Positions 8,943-18,237 of a stretch of DNA of 48,207 bases are shown here, in pieces. The notes under the pieces were generated by a model. The model made no database searches. It saw only the letters and a list, made by a program, of their open reading frames with translations, and had not been told where the DNA came from. This stretch comes from Citrobacter braakii (lineage in GTDB: Bacteria > Pseudomonadota > Gammaproteobacteria > Enterobacterales > Enterobacteriaceae), in NCBI RefSeq assembly GCF_002075345.1, contig NZ_NAEW01000021.1, forward strand, positions 1-48,207, read 5' to 3'. Each line of letters begins with the position of its first letter. Position 1 is the first letter of the stretch. The position numbers and the translations under genes are program-made.

Positions 8943-11578
8943 TGTTGTTCCTCACATTCCTTGCCTTCCGGGCAATGGGATTCTGGCAGCGCTGCATTTT
9001 GTTCAAGCCATGCCTGTAAATTGTCGCCAAAACGCAAACTACGCCATAGCGTAAAGACGTTTTCCTCATGGGTGTAATTCAAATTAACCGTCCCCACTTT
9101 GCCATCCACCCGGCTATTGCCAGTTACGGTTGCCTGCATGGTTAAGACACCGAGATTATCCAAATTTATTTTCGTCCAGGAATGGCTTATTTCCATATAA
9201 CGCAGCCAGTTAATGGCTGCACCGGCTGCCATATTATCTTTGACGACGGCATCCGCCGTGTCTTTATCAATACGCAGCGTCATAGGCCCCGGGTTGGTCA
9301 GCCAGCCGTCTTTAATGATCCACTTTTCGTTATCCAGCCATAACGGCAACGCACCGCTGACCGGGCCAGACATGGCGAATTGCTTGGGATTAACCGCGCT
9401 GATAAGCTCGCTGGAAGAGATATTTTGCACCCGTAATAATGCCGGATCGTGCTGCGGCATCCGCAGTTGTTGCATGATGACTTTGCCCCCCAGCAGTTCG
9501 GCGCTGACATCGCTTAACAGTAACGGATTGTCTTCACTCCAGGGATACGCCCCCTGTAGATCGGCGGCGATATTTTTCACCGTCACCTGATTCACCACTT
9601 CCGCAATACGCAGTGAAATAGGTCCACGCGTACCCAGTTGCCATGCGCCTTCACTAAACCGGAAAGGCAACACAAAATCGACGCCATTAATTTGGTTATC
9701 GGGCATCCAGGCGCTACCGCCTTTTAATACCCCATGGCCGCCCGCTTCAAAGCCCTGTTCCGGGGCAGCCGAAAACGCAACCTGCGCATACAGTTCACCT
9801 TCACGTAGCTTCATTTTCCAGTCTGGTGGGATGAGAGGTTGGAATACGGTGAGCGATTGTTTTGGCCACCAGGCCTGTCCGCGCAGGCGGATCCCGTCCC
9901 AACGTCCATTTACCTGTACTGGACCTATCGCGCCCGCGTGAAGCTGGCCTTTAAACTGGAAAATCGTCGGGTCGGTGCCTTCCACGCTGAACTTCAGGGT
10001 TGACGGCGGTAACACGCTCCCCCCGGTAAAAGTGGTGTTCCCTGCGTCCAGCGACAGCGCGCCGCTAAAAGTCGGTTTGTTGGCATCCCGTACCCAGACG
10101 ATCGGCTCGTCCATCACCAGGCGTGGGGTTTCTACCTTCATGGTGCCGTATTGCAGATGGTCAAATCCGGTGGAGAGATCAAAAAGCTTCAGGGTGTTGT
10201 CATGCCATTCGCCCTTACCCGCCACGTCCCAACGCGCATGCATTGGCGTAAAGCTGCCTTTGCCCCAGTACCGCCACTGCCAGCGACCCGCGTCAGGGAG
10301 AAAATCATTTGCCAGACCATCCAGATGCAATTCAAAACCGCCCATCTGGTTTTCATGCGCGCGCAATATAGCCTGCAGACGGCCATCTACGCCGCGCTGC
10401 GTTACTTTTACGCCCGCCAGCGGCCAGCGAATTTCGTCAATATCCAGCGAGTCAATCACCCGTCCACGCGAACGCAGCAGCGCTCCTGGCTCGAAAGCCA
10501 GCTGCGGGTCGTTCAGGCTTCCGGTGAGTCTGGCGGGTAATTTGGCGTAGAAGATCAGGTCCCCCTGTTTCGCCTCGCCTATCAACTGTAACGGCATGTC
10601 GCTACTATCCACACCCAGCTTACCCGGCCCCAGCGTTAATACGGCGTTTCCTTTACCTGCATCGCCTTGGGTCAGTATGTTCAGACGCCCGCTCACCACC
10701 GCATTTTCCAGCCCGGTCTGCCAGTTTTCAACTTTCATGCCCAACCGCCCGCTGAGCGGGAATCCCTGATAAGGCCAGTTCCAGCGACCGTCGCTGATGG
10801 TTAATTGCTGGCGGGTTATTTCCCACGGAAGATCGAGCAACGGATCGGCATTGTCCCGCGCCATGACGATCAGTTGTCCGCTGTTTTCTTGCCACTCCAG
10901 TTCGGCGTCCACCAGTGAGGGCTCCTGCGGCAAGCTCAGAGTAGCAACCGCATGACCGCTCACCGGTAGTCCATCAGGAACCAGCGGCATGGTAAATTCA
11001 CCGACCAGTTTTACCGGCGGTTGCCCTTCAAACGCGGCTATATCCAGCTCATTTACCGTGAGATTTTGCCCGTGCAGACGCCCCTGGAATTTCACTTTTT
11101 CCCCCTGGTAGCGCAGTTGCTGGGTCGATGGCGTTAGCGAGAGAGACAGTTTTCCCTGCCACTCCTGCCAGGGGGAGAGAATAACTTTGTCGATGTTAAT
11201 CCAGGTATTGGGCAGCATCGATTGCCATTCAGCCAGCGTTTTGGGCGCTGCCGGAGACGCTTCTGTCTGCGGTAATTTAGCCAGGCAAGCGGAATCCAGC
11301 TCAATTGTCCCGACATTGAGCAACCAGCGGCTGGGATGGGAAAGATCGGCCTGAGTAATGCGCGCTAGCGGGCAATCATCGACCAGATAGCGGAGTTCCG
11401 GGATATGCAGCCCATGCCGTGTCAGCCGTGGGCTCTCATCCAGCGCGATGCGCGTGCCAACAGGTAACCAGACGCCCACCAGCGTAGGAACCCACAGGCC
11501 AAGCGTCATGACCAACGTCAGCGGCACGAGAATCAATAATAAGAGAAGTGCCAGAGCGGCTTTATATTTACCCTTCAT
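8939..11578 (-). CDS. ydbH: YdbH, AsmA-like intermembrane phospholipid transporter
   Basis: An 879-residue AsmA-like protein matching E. coli YdbH. A single N-terminal membrane anchor (about residues 8-30, Leu-rich) precedes a very long beta-rich periplasmic region built of repeated strands. With TamB and YhdP it is one of three partly redundant proteins in E. coli that move phospholipids from the inner to the outer membrane through a hydrophobic groove. It is first in ydbH-ynbE-ydbL, overlapping ynbE by four bases. The upstream region to 11801 is AT-rich and holds the likely promoter. Confidence 0.95.
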   Translation of the reverse strand: MKGKYKAALALLLLLILVPLTLVMTLGLWVPTLVGVWLPVGTRIALDESPRLTRHGLHIPELRYLVDDCPLARITQADLSHPSRWLLNVGTIELDSACLAKLPQTEASPAAPKTLAEWQSMLPNTWINIDKVILSPWQEWQGKLSLSLTPSTQQLRYQGEKVKFQGRLHGQNLTVNELDIAAFEGQPPVKLVGEFTMPLVPDGLPVSGHAVATLSLPQEPSLVDAELEWQENSGQLIVMARDNADPLLDLPWEITRQQLTISDGRWNWPYQGFPLSGRLGMKVENWQTGLENAVVSGRLNILTQGDAGKGNAVLTLGPGKLGVDSSDMPLQLIGEAKQGDLIFYAKLPARLTGSLNDPQLAFEPGALLRSRGRVIDSLDIDEIRWPLAGVKVTQRGVDGRLQAILRAHENQMGGFELHLDGLANDFLPDAGRWQWRYWGKGSFTPMHARWDVAGKGEWHDNTLKLFDLSTGFDHLQYGTMKVETPRLVMDEPIVWVRDANKPTFSGALSLDAGNTTFTGGSVLPPSTLKFSVEGTDPTIFQFKGQLHAGAIGPVQVNGRWDGIRLRGQAWWPKQSLTVFQPLIPPDWKMKLREGELYAQVAFSAAPEQGFEAGGHGVLKGGSAWMPDNQINGVDFVLPFRFSEGAWQLGTRGPISLRIAEVVNQVTVKNIAADLQGAYPWSEDNPLLLSDVSAELLGGKVIMQQLRMPQHDPALLRVQNISSSELISAVNPKQFAMSGPVSGALPLWLDNEKWIIKDGWLTNPGPMTLRIDKDTADAVVKDNMAAGAAINWLRYMEISHSWTKINLDNLGVLTMQATVTGNSRVDGKVGTVNLNYTHEENVFTLWRSLRFGDNLQAWLEQNAALPESHCPEGKECEEQQ

Positions 11579-11801
11579 GGGTAGTTAATATCCTGATTTA
11601 GCGAAAATTTAAGCCGGTTTAGGCCAGTATTGTGGCATGTTTAACAGGATATGCCCACATTAAGAATAAATTCCCATGAAGTATATGCACTATTTATCAA
11701 TCAACGAGAATTAATAAAATAATAGTTAATTCAATTAGATAACGCATGATTTTATATGGCACGCTGTTACACGTGCCGTCGGGAATATAAAGAACTCAGA
11801 C

Positions 11802-12014
11802 TCAATGAGGCCTCAGTTCTCCATCGCTATGTTTAGGTCCTAAACGACCTGCTTCTATCAGAATTTCCTCAATGAGCTCTTCGAGGCACTCCCTACCATG
11901 ATGATCGCAGACCAGATGTACCTGCCGGGAAATCTCCTCAGGTTTCATACCATCACATAATGCCGCCTTAAGCATTAAGGTGGCCCATCGCTTTGCTTCA
12001 GAGTGAGTTAACAT
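11802..12014 (-). CDS. Small acidic protein of unknown function beside ldhA
   Basis: A 70-residue soluble protein beginning MLTHSEAKRWATL, with an internal acidic helix (ECLEELIEEILIEAG) and a cysteine- and histidine-containing stretch (LVCDHHGREC). The start has a very strong ribosome site (GGGAGG, spacing about 5). No signal peptide or membrane segment is visible. It is divergent from ldhA. I recall no named family; it looks like a conserved enteric hypothetical protein. Its start codon overlaps that of a short plus-strand ORF. Confidence 0.7.
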   Translation of the reverse strand: MLTHSEAKRWATLMLKAALCDGMKPEEISRQVHLVCDHHGRECLEELIEEILIEAGRLGPKHSDGELRPH

Positions 12015-12141
12015 GACCCCTCCCGATATTTGCTACCTGTATAAGCGTAGCTGTCTGGATGTGATTCGGCTGGCTTTTTACCTGCATCGATTACGGGTAT
12101 TGAGTTGGACGGAAAAATATCCAGTTGTTGAAATTGAGTAA
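12013..12141 (+). CDS. Possible 42-residue ORF upstream of ldhA
   Basis: An ATG-started frame of 42 codons whose ATG overlaps, on the opposite strand, the ATG of the 70-residue minus-strand gene. The predicted product starts MTPPDICYLYKRS and is basic and hydrophobic. The ribosome site is weak (a GAG about nine bases upstream). It could be a leader of the ldhA transcript or a chance frame, and nothing beyond openness supports it. Confidence 0.2.
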   Translation: MTPPDICYLYKRSCLDVIRLAFYLHRLRVLSWTEKYPVVEIE

Positions 12142-12268
12142 CCTGCCCACACTAACAACAGATGCGCTGAAATTATTCATTACGCCTATGACTATCAATA
12201 ACTTTTTAGATTTTGTAAAATAATTTGAATTGGATTAATGTGACGTCAAAATCACTGGAGAAAGTCTT

Positions 12269-13258
12269 ATGAAACTCGCCATCTATAGTACAAAACAGTA
12301 CGACAAGAAGTATCTGCAGCAGGTTAACGAGGCTTTTGGTTTTGAACTTGAATTCTTTGACTTTCTGCTGACGGAGAAAACAGCCAAAACAGCCCATGGC
12401 TGTGAAGCTGTCTGTATCTTCGTCAACGACGATGGCAGCCGCCCTGTTCTGGAAGAGCTGAAAAAACATGGCGTGAAATATATTGCGCTGCGTTGCGCCG
12501 GCTTCAATAACGTCGATCTCGACGCGGCAAAAGAGCTCGGCCTGCAGGTCGTCCGTGTGCCAGCCTATTCACCGGAAGCCGTCGCTGAACATGCGATTGG
12601 CATGATGATGACGTTGAATCGCCGTATTCACCGCGCCTATCAGCGTACTCGTGATGCCAACTTCTCTCTTGAGGGGCTGACCGGCTTTACCATGTATGGC
12701 AAAACAGCTGGGGTGATCGGTACCGGTAAGATTGGGATTGCGGCACTGCGGATCCTGAAAGGTTTTGGGATGCGCCTGCTGGCGTTTGATCCCTACCCAA
12801 GCGCTGCCGCACTAGAGTTAGGCGTTGAATATGTCGATCTTAAAACGCTGTTCGCGGAGTCAGATGTCATCTCCCTGCACTGTCCGTTAACGCCGGAGAA
12901 TTATCACCTGCTCAATCACGAAGCCTTTGAGCAAATGAAAAATGGCGTGATGGTTATTAACACCAGCCGCGGGGCATTGATCGATTCACAAGCCGCTATC
13001 GATGCGCTGAAAAACCAGAAAATTGGTTCTCTGGGTATGGACGTGTATGAAAACGAACGCGACCTGTTCTTTGAAGATAAATCCAATGACGTGATTCAGG
13101 ATGATGTGTTCCGCCGCCTGTCGGCCTGTCATAACGTGCTGTTCACCGGTCACCAGGCGTTCCTGACGGCCGAAGCATTGACCAGCATTTCTGAGACCAC
13201 GCTGCAGAATCTGGCACAGATCTCCAAAGGCGAAACCTGTCCAAACGCCCTCTTCTAA
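12269..13258 (+). CDS. ldhA: Fermentative D-lactate dehydrogenase LdhA
   Basis: A 329-residue NAD-dependent D-2-hydroxyacid dehydrogenase, matching E. coli LdhA in length and sequence. It reduces pyruvate to D-lactate in the cytoplasm during mixed-acid fermentation. The nucleotide-binding motif GVIGTGKIG lies near residue 150. The catalytic Arg (NTSRGALID, near 235), Glu (DVYENE, near 264) and His (TGHQAF, near 296) are present. The start follows TGGAG at about seven bases. A strong terminator follows, so ldhA is probably monocistronic, and hslJ downstream has its own promoter. Confidence 0.97.
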   Translation: MKLAIYSTKQYDKKYLQQVNEAFGFELEFFDFLLTEKTAKTAHGCEAVCIFVNDDGSRPVLEELKKHGVKYIALRCAGFNNVDLDAAKELGLQVVRVPAYSPEAVAEHAIGMMMTLNRRIHRAYQRTRDANFSLEGLTGFTMYGKTAGVIGTGKIGIAALRILKGFGMRLLAFDPYPSAAALELGVEYVDLKTLFAESDVISLHCPLTPENYHLLNHEAFEQMKNGVMVINTSRGALIDSQAAIDALKNQKIGSLGMDVYENERDLFFEDKSNDVIQDDVFRRLSACHNVLFTGHQAFLTAEALTSISETTLQNLAQISKGETCPNALF

Positions 13259-13265
13259 TCCCTGT

Positions 13266-13292
13266 GCTCCCCTGGATTCAGGGGGGCATTTT
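13266..13292 (+). terminator. Terminator of ldhA
   Basis: A nine-base-pair stem (13266-13274 with 13279-13287) with loop GATT is followed by TTTT, 7 bases past the ldhA stop. Confidence 0.8.
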
Positions 13293-13370
13293 CAGATAAT
13301 CACCGATGCTAAAATCTTCAGTATCATTATTATATTGAATGTATTCCCGTCACAAACGTAGAGAAATTGA

Positions 13371-13790
13371 ATGAAAAAAGTTGTCACGTTGATTGCGCTC
13401 AGCATGCTGATGGCTGGCTGTGTGAGCAATGGAAAAGTTTCCGTCAATCGCGAACAGTTGCAGCATCACCGCTTCGTTTTGCAGAGCGTGAATGGTAAAG
13501 CCGTCACCGTCGCTAATAACCCACCCGAATTGAGTTTTGGCGAAAACATGACGGTATCGGGAAAGATGTGTAATCAATTCCACGGTCAGGGCAAACTGTC
13601 CGACGGCGAGTTGAAGGTTAAAGATATGGCGATGACCCGCATGATGTGCGCCGATCCACAGCTTAACGCGCTCGACGGGATCGTCAGCGACATGTTTAAG
13701 CAAGGCGCACAGGTCGATCTGACTGCTGACCAGTTAACACTGGCGACAGCAGAACAAACGCTGACGTATAAACTCGCGGATTTAATGTAG
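13371..13790 (+). CDS. hslJ: HslJ, META-domain lipoprotein
   Basis: A 139-residue protein with a lipoprotein signal (LMAGC, Cys near residue 17) and a META/HslJ domain. E. coli HslJ (140 residues) is a heat-inducible outer-membrane lipoprotein tied to novobiocin resistance. Conserved family features include the FGENMTVSGKMCNQFHG segment and the later RMMCAD, which supply the paired cysteines typical of the domain. It is convergent with ydbJ, with only 13 bp between the stop codons. Confidence 0.93.
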   Translation: MKKVVTLIALSMLMAGCVSNGKVSVNREQLQHHRFVLQSVNGKAVTVANNPPELSFGENMTVSGKMCNQFHGQGKLSDGELKVKDMAMTRMMCADPQLNALDGIVSDMFKQGAQVDLTADQLTLATAEQTLTYKLADLM

Positions 13791-13803
13791 GAAACGCGGT
13801 GGC

Positions 13804-14070
13804 TTAATAGTTGCCACAGCTTCCGGCGGCAAGCGACTGCTCACTACAGCGTTTGCCGTTGGGTAACGCACACATTCCGATAGCTGAACCATCCAGCTGA
13901 CGGGCAACGGAGAGCGAACCACCAATCATGGCGCAATTAGCTTCTCCAAAACTGGACATTGCGGCCTTCATCCCCGGTGCGACATGCGCGGCGGTTGCCT
14001 GCTGAACAGGTTCACTACTACAAGCCGATAATAATAACGCGGCACACCCTACCCAAAACGCTGCGCGCAT
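13804..14070 (-). CDS. ydbJ: YdbJ, DUF333 lipoprotein
   Basis: An 88-residue lipoprotein with lipobox LLSAC (Cys near residue 17) and a short DUF333 domain carrying four cysteines (NCAMIGG, MCALPNG, RCSEQ, SCGNY), probably two disulfides. Length and sequence equal E. coli YdbJ, whose function is unknown. The start has GGGGAG at good spacing. It is divergent from nifJ across 274 bp and convergent with hslJ. Confidence 0.92.
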   Translation of the reverse strand: MRAAFWVGCAALLLSACSSEPVQQATAAHVAPGMKAAMSSFGEANCAMIGGSLSVARQLDGSAIGMCALPNGKRCSEQSLAAGSCGNY

Positions 14071-14344
14071 CTTACTCCCCTCTGAATATTAACCAAACGA
14101 CACAGCCATAAATAATAGGCAGCGGAAACACCGCCGTCGAGAGGCAATATGCGCATTTATGCGCACTGTTTACATTTTCTGGCAATTTTTTGGCTGCTCC
14201 TTTGATCAAACCATTCATTCTGTTTATTCGAGGGACACAAAAGCGAAAATCTGTCTTTAGCGCTTTTGCTAAACTAAAAGGATAACTACAGGATTCGCCG
14301 CTGTTACGCGTGTCCCTTTTTTTGCGCAATGTAAGGGTGTCAGT

Positions 14345-17300
14345 ATGATCACAATTGACGGTAATGGTGCGGTTGCTTCGGTCGCATTTCGTACCAGCGA
14401 GGTTATCGCCATCTACCCGATTACGCCCAGTTCGACGATGGCGGAACAGGCGGATGCCTGGGCCGGGAACGGGCTTAAAAACGTGTGGGGGGATACCCCT
14501 CGTGTCGTAGAAATGCAGTCGGAAGGCGGTGCGATAGCGACCGTTCACGGCGCGTTGCAGACCGGTGCGCTCTCTACGTCGTTTACTTCATCGCAGGGCC
14601 TGTTGCTGATGATCCCGACGCTGTACAAACTGGCCGGTCAGTTGACTCCGTTTGTGCTGCACGTTGCGGCGCGTACGATTGCCACTCACGCATTATCCAT
14701 CTTTGGCGATCATTCCGACGTGATGGCGGTGCGCCAGACGGGATGCGCAATGCTATGCGCCAGCAGCGTTCAGGAAGCTCAGGACTTTGCGCTAATTTCG
14801 CAAATGGCCACCCTGAAAAGCCGGGTCCCGTTTATTCATTTCTTTGATGGTTTTCGCACATCGCATGAAATTAATAAAATAGTGCCGCTGGCCGATGACA
14901 CAATCCTCGGGCTGATGCCACAGGCAGAAATTGATGCTCACCGCGCGCGCGCGCTCAACCCGGAGCATCCGGTTATTCGCGGTACGTCTGCGAACCCGGA
15001 CACCTACTTCCAGTCACGCGAAGCAACAAACCCGTGGTACAACGCGGTTTACGATCACGTAGAACAGGCGATGAACGATTTCGCTGCTGCGACGGGCCGT
15101 CAGTACCAGCCATTTGAATACTACGGTCACCCGCAGGCAGAACGCGTCATTATTTTGATGGGCTCGGCGATTGGAACCAGTGAAGAAGTCGTCGAAGAGC
15201 TGCTGGCACGCGGCGAGAAAGTAGGCGTTCTGAAAGTGCGTCTGTTCCGCCCATTCTCTGCCAGACATTTACTGCGCGCCCTGCCGGAAACGGTACGGAG
15301 CATCGCCGTCCTGGATCGCACCAAAGAGCCCGGCGCGCAAGCTGAACCGTTGTATCTGGATGTAATGACTGCGCTGGCGGAAGCCTTTAACTGCGGCGAA
15401 CGAGAAACGCTACCGCGCGTGATTGGCGGGCGTTATGGCCTTTCTTCCAAAGAGTTTGGCCCGGACTGCGTCATGGCGGTCTTTAATGAGCTGAGTAGCA
15501 CGAAGCCGAAATCTCGCTTTACGGTCGGTATCTATGATGATGTCACCAACTTGTCGCTACCGTTACCGGAAAACACCCTGCCCGGTACCGCGAAGCTCGA
15601 GGCGCTGTTTTACGGGCTGGGCAGTGACGGTAGCGTGTCGGCCACTAAAAACAACATCAAGATTATCGGTAACTCTACGCCGTGGTATGCGCAGGGTTAT
15701 TTCGTCTATGACTCGAAAAAAGCAGGCGGTCTGACGGTTTCTCACCTGCGCGTTAGTGAACAACCTATTCGCTCAGCGTATCTGGTGTCGCAAGCCGATT
15801 TTGTTGGTTGTCACCAGTTGCAATTTATCGATAAGTATCAGATGGCTGAGCGCCTGAAACCTGGCGGTATATTCCTGCTTAATACCCCGTACAGTGTGGA
15901 TGAAGTCTGGACACGTCTGCCGCAGGAAGTTCAGGCTGTTCTGAATCAGAAGAAAGCGCGTTTCTACGTGATTAATGCGGCCAAAATCGCCCGCGAGTGC
16001 GGTCTGGCTGCACGTATTAACACCGTTATGCAGATGGCGTTCTTCCATCTGACGCAAATCTTACCAGGCGACAGCGCTCTGGCTGAATTGCAGGGTGCGA
16101 TTGCGAAAAGCTATAGCAGTAAAGGACAGGATCTGGTTGAACGTAACTGGCAGGCGCTGGCCCTGGCGCGTGAATCCGTCGCCGAAGTGGCGCTTCAGCC
16201 GGTTGACTCACATAGCGCTAATCGCCCACCGGTGGTTTCTGATGCCGCACCTGATTTCGTGAAAACCGTCACCGCGGCAATGCTCGCCGGTCTGGGCGAT
16301 GCTCTCCCCGTTTCAGCGCTGCCGCCAGACGGCACCTGGCCGATGGGCACCACGCGTTGGGAAAAACGCAATATCGCTGAAGAGATCCCCATCTGGAAAG
16401 AAGAGCTGTGTACCCAGTGTAACCACTGCGTAGCTGCCTGCCCGCACTCGGCTATCCGCGCCAAAGTGGTTTCACCAGAAGCGATGGAAAATGCCCCTGC
16501 CAGTCTGCATTCTCTGGATGTGAAATCACGCGATATGCGCGGTCAGAAATATGTCCTGCAGGTTGCGCCAGAGGATTGCACCGGGTGTAATCTGTGCGTC
16601 GAAGTATGCCCGGCGAAAGATCGCCAGAACCCGGAGATCAAGGCCATCAATATGATGTCGCGCCTTGAGCACGTGGAAGAAGAAAAAGTTAACTATGACT
16701 ACTTCCTCAATCTGCCGGAAATCGATCGCACTAAACTGGAACGCATTGATATTCGTACCTCGCAGTTGATAACACCGCTGTTTGAGTACTCTGGGGCCTG
16801 CTCTGGCTGTGGTGAAACGCCGTATATCAAATTGCTTACGCAGTTGTACGGCGACCGCATGCTGATCGCCAATGCGACCGGCTGTTCATCAATTTATGGC
16901 GGTAACCTGCCCTCAACGCCTTATACCACCGACGCCAATGGTCGCGGGCCTGCGTGGGCAAACTCCCTGTTTGAGGATAACGCCGAGTTTGGGCTGGGCT
17001 TCCGCCTGACGGTGGATCAGCACCGTGTACGCGTCATGCGTTTAGTGGAACAGTTTGCTGATAACATTCCGGCTGAACTGAATGACGCCCTGCACGCTGA
17101 AGCTACGCCAGAGGTGCGCCGTGAGCAAGTTGCAGCACTGCGCCAGCACCTGAAAGATGTCGACGGCGCACAGCAGTTGTTAACCGATGCCGATGCGCTG
17201 GTCGAGAAATCTATCTGGCTGATTGGCGGTGATGGCTGGGCTTACGATATTGGTTTTGGTGGCCTGGATCACGTCCTGAGCCTGACCGAGAACGTCAATA

Positions 17301-17869
17301 TTCTGGTTCTGGATACCCAGTGTTACTCCAATACAGGCGGACAAGCGTCGAAAGCTACGCCGCTCGGGGCCGTCACTAAATTTGGTGAGCATGGCAAGCG
17401 CAAAGCTCGCAAAGATCTTGGCGTCAGTATGATGATGTACGGGCACGTGTATGTTGCACAAATCTCTCTGGGCGCGCAGTTGAACCAGACGGTGAAAGCT
17501 ATCCAGGAAGCGGAGGCCTATCCAGGTCCGTCGCTGATTATCGCCTATAGCCCATGTGAAGAGCATGGTTACGATCTCGCACTAAGCCATGATCAGATGC
17601 ATCAGCTCACGGCAACCGGGTTCTGGCCGCTGTACCGCTTTGATCCACGTCGAGCAGATGAAGGTAAGCTGCCGCTGGCGCTGGACTCTCGCCCACCGTC
17701 TGACGCCCTGGCCGAAACATTGCTTAACGAGCAGCGCTTCCGTCGCCTGAATACCCAACAGCCAGAAGTCGCAGAACAGCTCTGGAAAGACGCCGCAGCC
17801 GATCTGCAAAAACGCTACGACTTCCTTGCGCAGTTGGCTGGAAAAGCGGAAAAGAGCGGTACCGAGTAA
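14345..17869 (+). CDS. nifJ: Pyruvate:flavodoxin/ferredoxin oxidoreductase (NifJ/YdbK)
   Basis: A single-chain, 1174-residue PFOR of the same length as E. coli YdbK. It converts pyruvate and CoA to acetyl-CoA and CO2 and reduces flavodoxin or ferredoxin. Domains run in order: N-terminal TPP-binding domain (YPITPSSTMAE), transketolase C-like and gamma domains, and an 8Fe-8S ferredoxin domain with clusters starting at Cys 689 (CTQCNHCVAACP) and Cys 745 (CTGCNLCVEVCP). The C-terminal TPP domain follows, with GDGWAYDIG and the proximal-cluster cysteines (SGACSGCGE). Upstream, AAAAGCG/CGCTTTT arms (14239-14267) and GCTAAAC resemble part of a MarA/SoxS/Rob box. ydbK is SoxS-responsive in E. coli, but the box here has imperfect spacing. 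Confidence 0.97.
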   Translation: MITIDGNGAVASVAFRTSEVIAIYPITPSSTMAEQADAWAGNGLKNVWGDTPRVVEMQSEGGAIATVHGALQTGALSTSFTSSQGLLLMIPTLYKLAGQLTPFVLHVAARTIATHALSIFGDHSDVMAVRQTGCAMLCASSVQEAQDFALISQMATLKSRVPFIHFFDGFRTSHEINKIVPLADDTILGLMPQAEIDAHRARALNPEHPVIRGTSANPDTYFQSREATNPWYNAVYDHVEQAMNDFAAATGRQYQPFEYYGHPQAERVIILMGSAIGTSEEVVEELLARGEKVGVLKVRLFRPFSARHLLRALPETVRSIAVLDRTKEPGAQAEPLYLDVMTALAEAFNCGERETLPRVIGGRYGLSSKEFGPDCVMAVFNELSSTKPKSRFTVGIYDDVTNLSLPLPENTLPGTAKLEALFYGLGSDGSVSATKNNIKIIGNSTPWYAQGYFVYDSKKAGGLTVSHLRVSEQPIRSAYLVSQADFVGCHQLQFIDKYQMAERLKPGGIFLLNTPYSVDEVWTRLPQEVQAVLNQKKARFYVINAAKIARECGLAARINTVMQMAFFHLTQILPGDSALAELQGAIAKSYSSKGQDLVERNWQALALARESVAEVALQPVDSHSANRPPVVSDAAPDFVKTVTAAMLAGLGDALPVSALPPDGTWPMGTTRWEKRNIAEEIPIWKEELCTQCNHCVAACPHSAIRAKVVSPEAMENAPASLHSLDVKSRDMRGQKYVLQVAPEDCTGCNLCVEVCPAKDRQNPEIKAINMMSRLEHVEEEKVNYDYFLNLPEIDRTKLERIDIRTSQLITPLFEYSGACSGCGETPYIKLLTQLYGDRMLIANATGCSSIYGGNLPSTPYTTDANGRGPAWANSLFEDNAEFGLGFRLTVDQHRVRVMRLVEQFADNIPAELNDALHAEATPEVRREQVAALRQHLKDVDGAQQLLTDADALVEKSIWLIGGDGWAYDIGFGGLDHVLSLTENVNILVLDTQCYSNTGGQASKATPLGAVTKFGEHGKRKARKDLGVSMMMYGHVYVAQISLGAQLNQTVKAIQEAEAYPGPSLIIAYSPCEEHGYDLALSHDQMHQLTATGFWPLYRFDPRRADEGKLPLALDSRPPSDALAETLLNEQRFRRLNTQQPEVAEQLWKDAAADLQKRYDFLAQLAGKAEKSGTE

Positions 17870-17900
17870 TGCGTTTATCTCAGTATTAACCTGGAACTCA

Positions 17901-18011
17901 AAAAAAAAAGCCCGAACGGTTGTTCGGGCTTGTCAATTTATTCGCTGGCTAATTAATAATAGCTATCAATACGTCAACGAAAAATAAAACGTGACAATAA
18001 AGGCATATAAC
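17901..18011 (-). ncRNA. micC: Small RNA MicC, antisense regulator of porin mRNA
   Basis: On the minus strand a 111-nt segment begins GUUAUAUGCCUUUAUUGUCA, which I recognise as the conserved 5' end of E. coli and Salmonella MicC. It ends in a GC hairpin (17910-17929) with a run of about nine U. Location and orientation match E. coli: between ydbK and ompN, divergent from ompN. A -10 element TATTCT (18018-18023) lies six bases upstream of the start. With Hfq, MicC blocks translation of ompC and, in Salmonella, promotes decay of ompD mRNA. The body between the seed and the terminator differs strongly from my memory of K-12 MicC, which is normal for this RNA. Confidence 0.92.
17910..17931. terminator. 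Bidirectional hairpin shared by nifJ and micC
   Basis: An eight-base stem GCCCGAAC/GTTCGGGC (17910-17917 with 17922-17929) has loop GGTT. The A run at 17901-17909 makes it a strong terminator for minus-strand micC. In the plus direction the T content after the stem is modest, so it should end nifJ less efficiently. Confidence 0.8.
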
Positions 18012-18237
18012 ACGCGCAGAATAGCCCAACACAATTCACTTGTATAATTTTTATTTTATATATTTACCACCAATACATTCACCATAATTATCATCATTTC
18101 CGTAGAATTATTTCTTTAAGGTTTTACTTAAGGCGTAACAATTCATAGTTATCCCTTTACGGAACTTCTCCTTTAGCATGCTTTTACTCCCTACATGGGT
18201 AGTCACAGGTTAATAAAAAAACTAAAGGATTATTTCA

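Noticed and set aside
14072-14548. 158-codon minus-strand frame covering the nifJ promoter and 5' end
   Set aside because: It runs through the nifJ regulatory region and antisense to a conserved PFOR domain, without family features.
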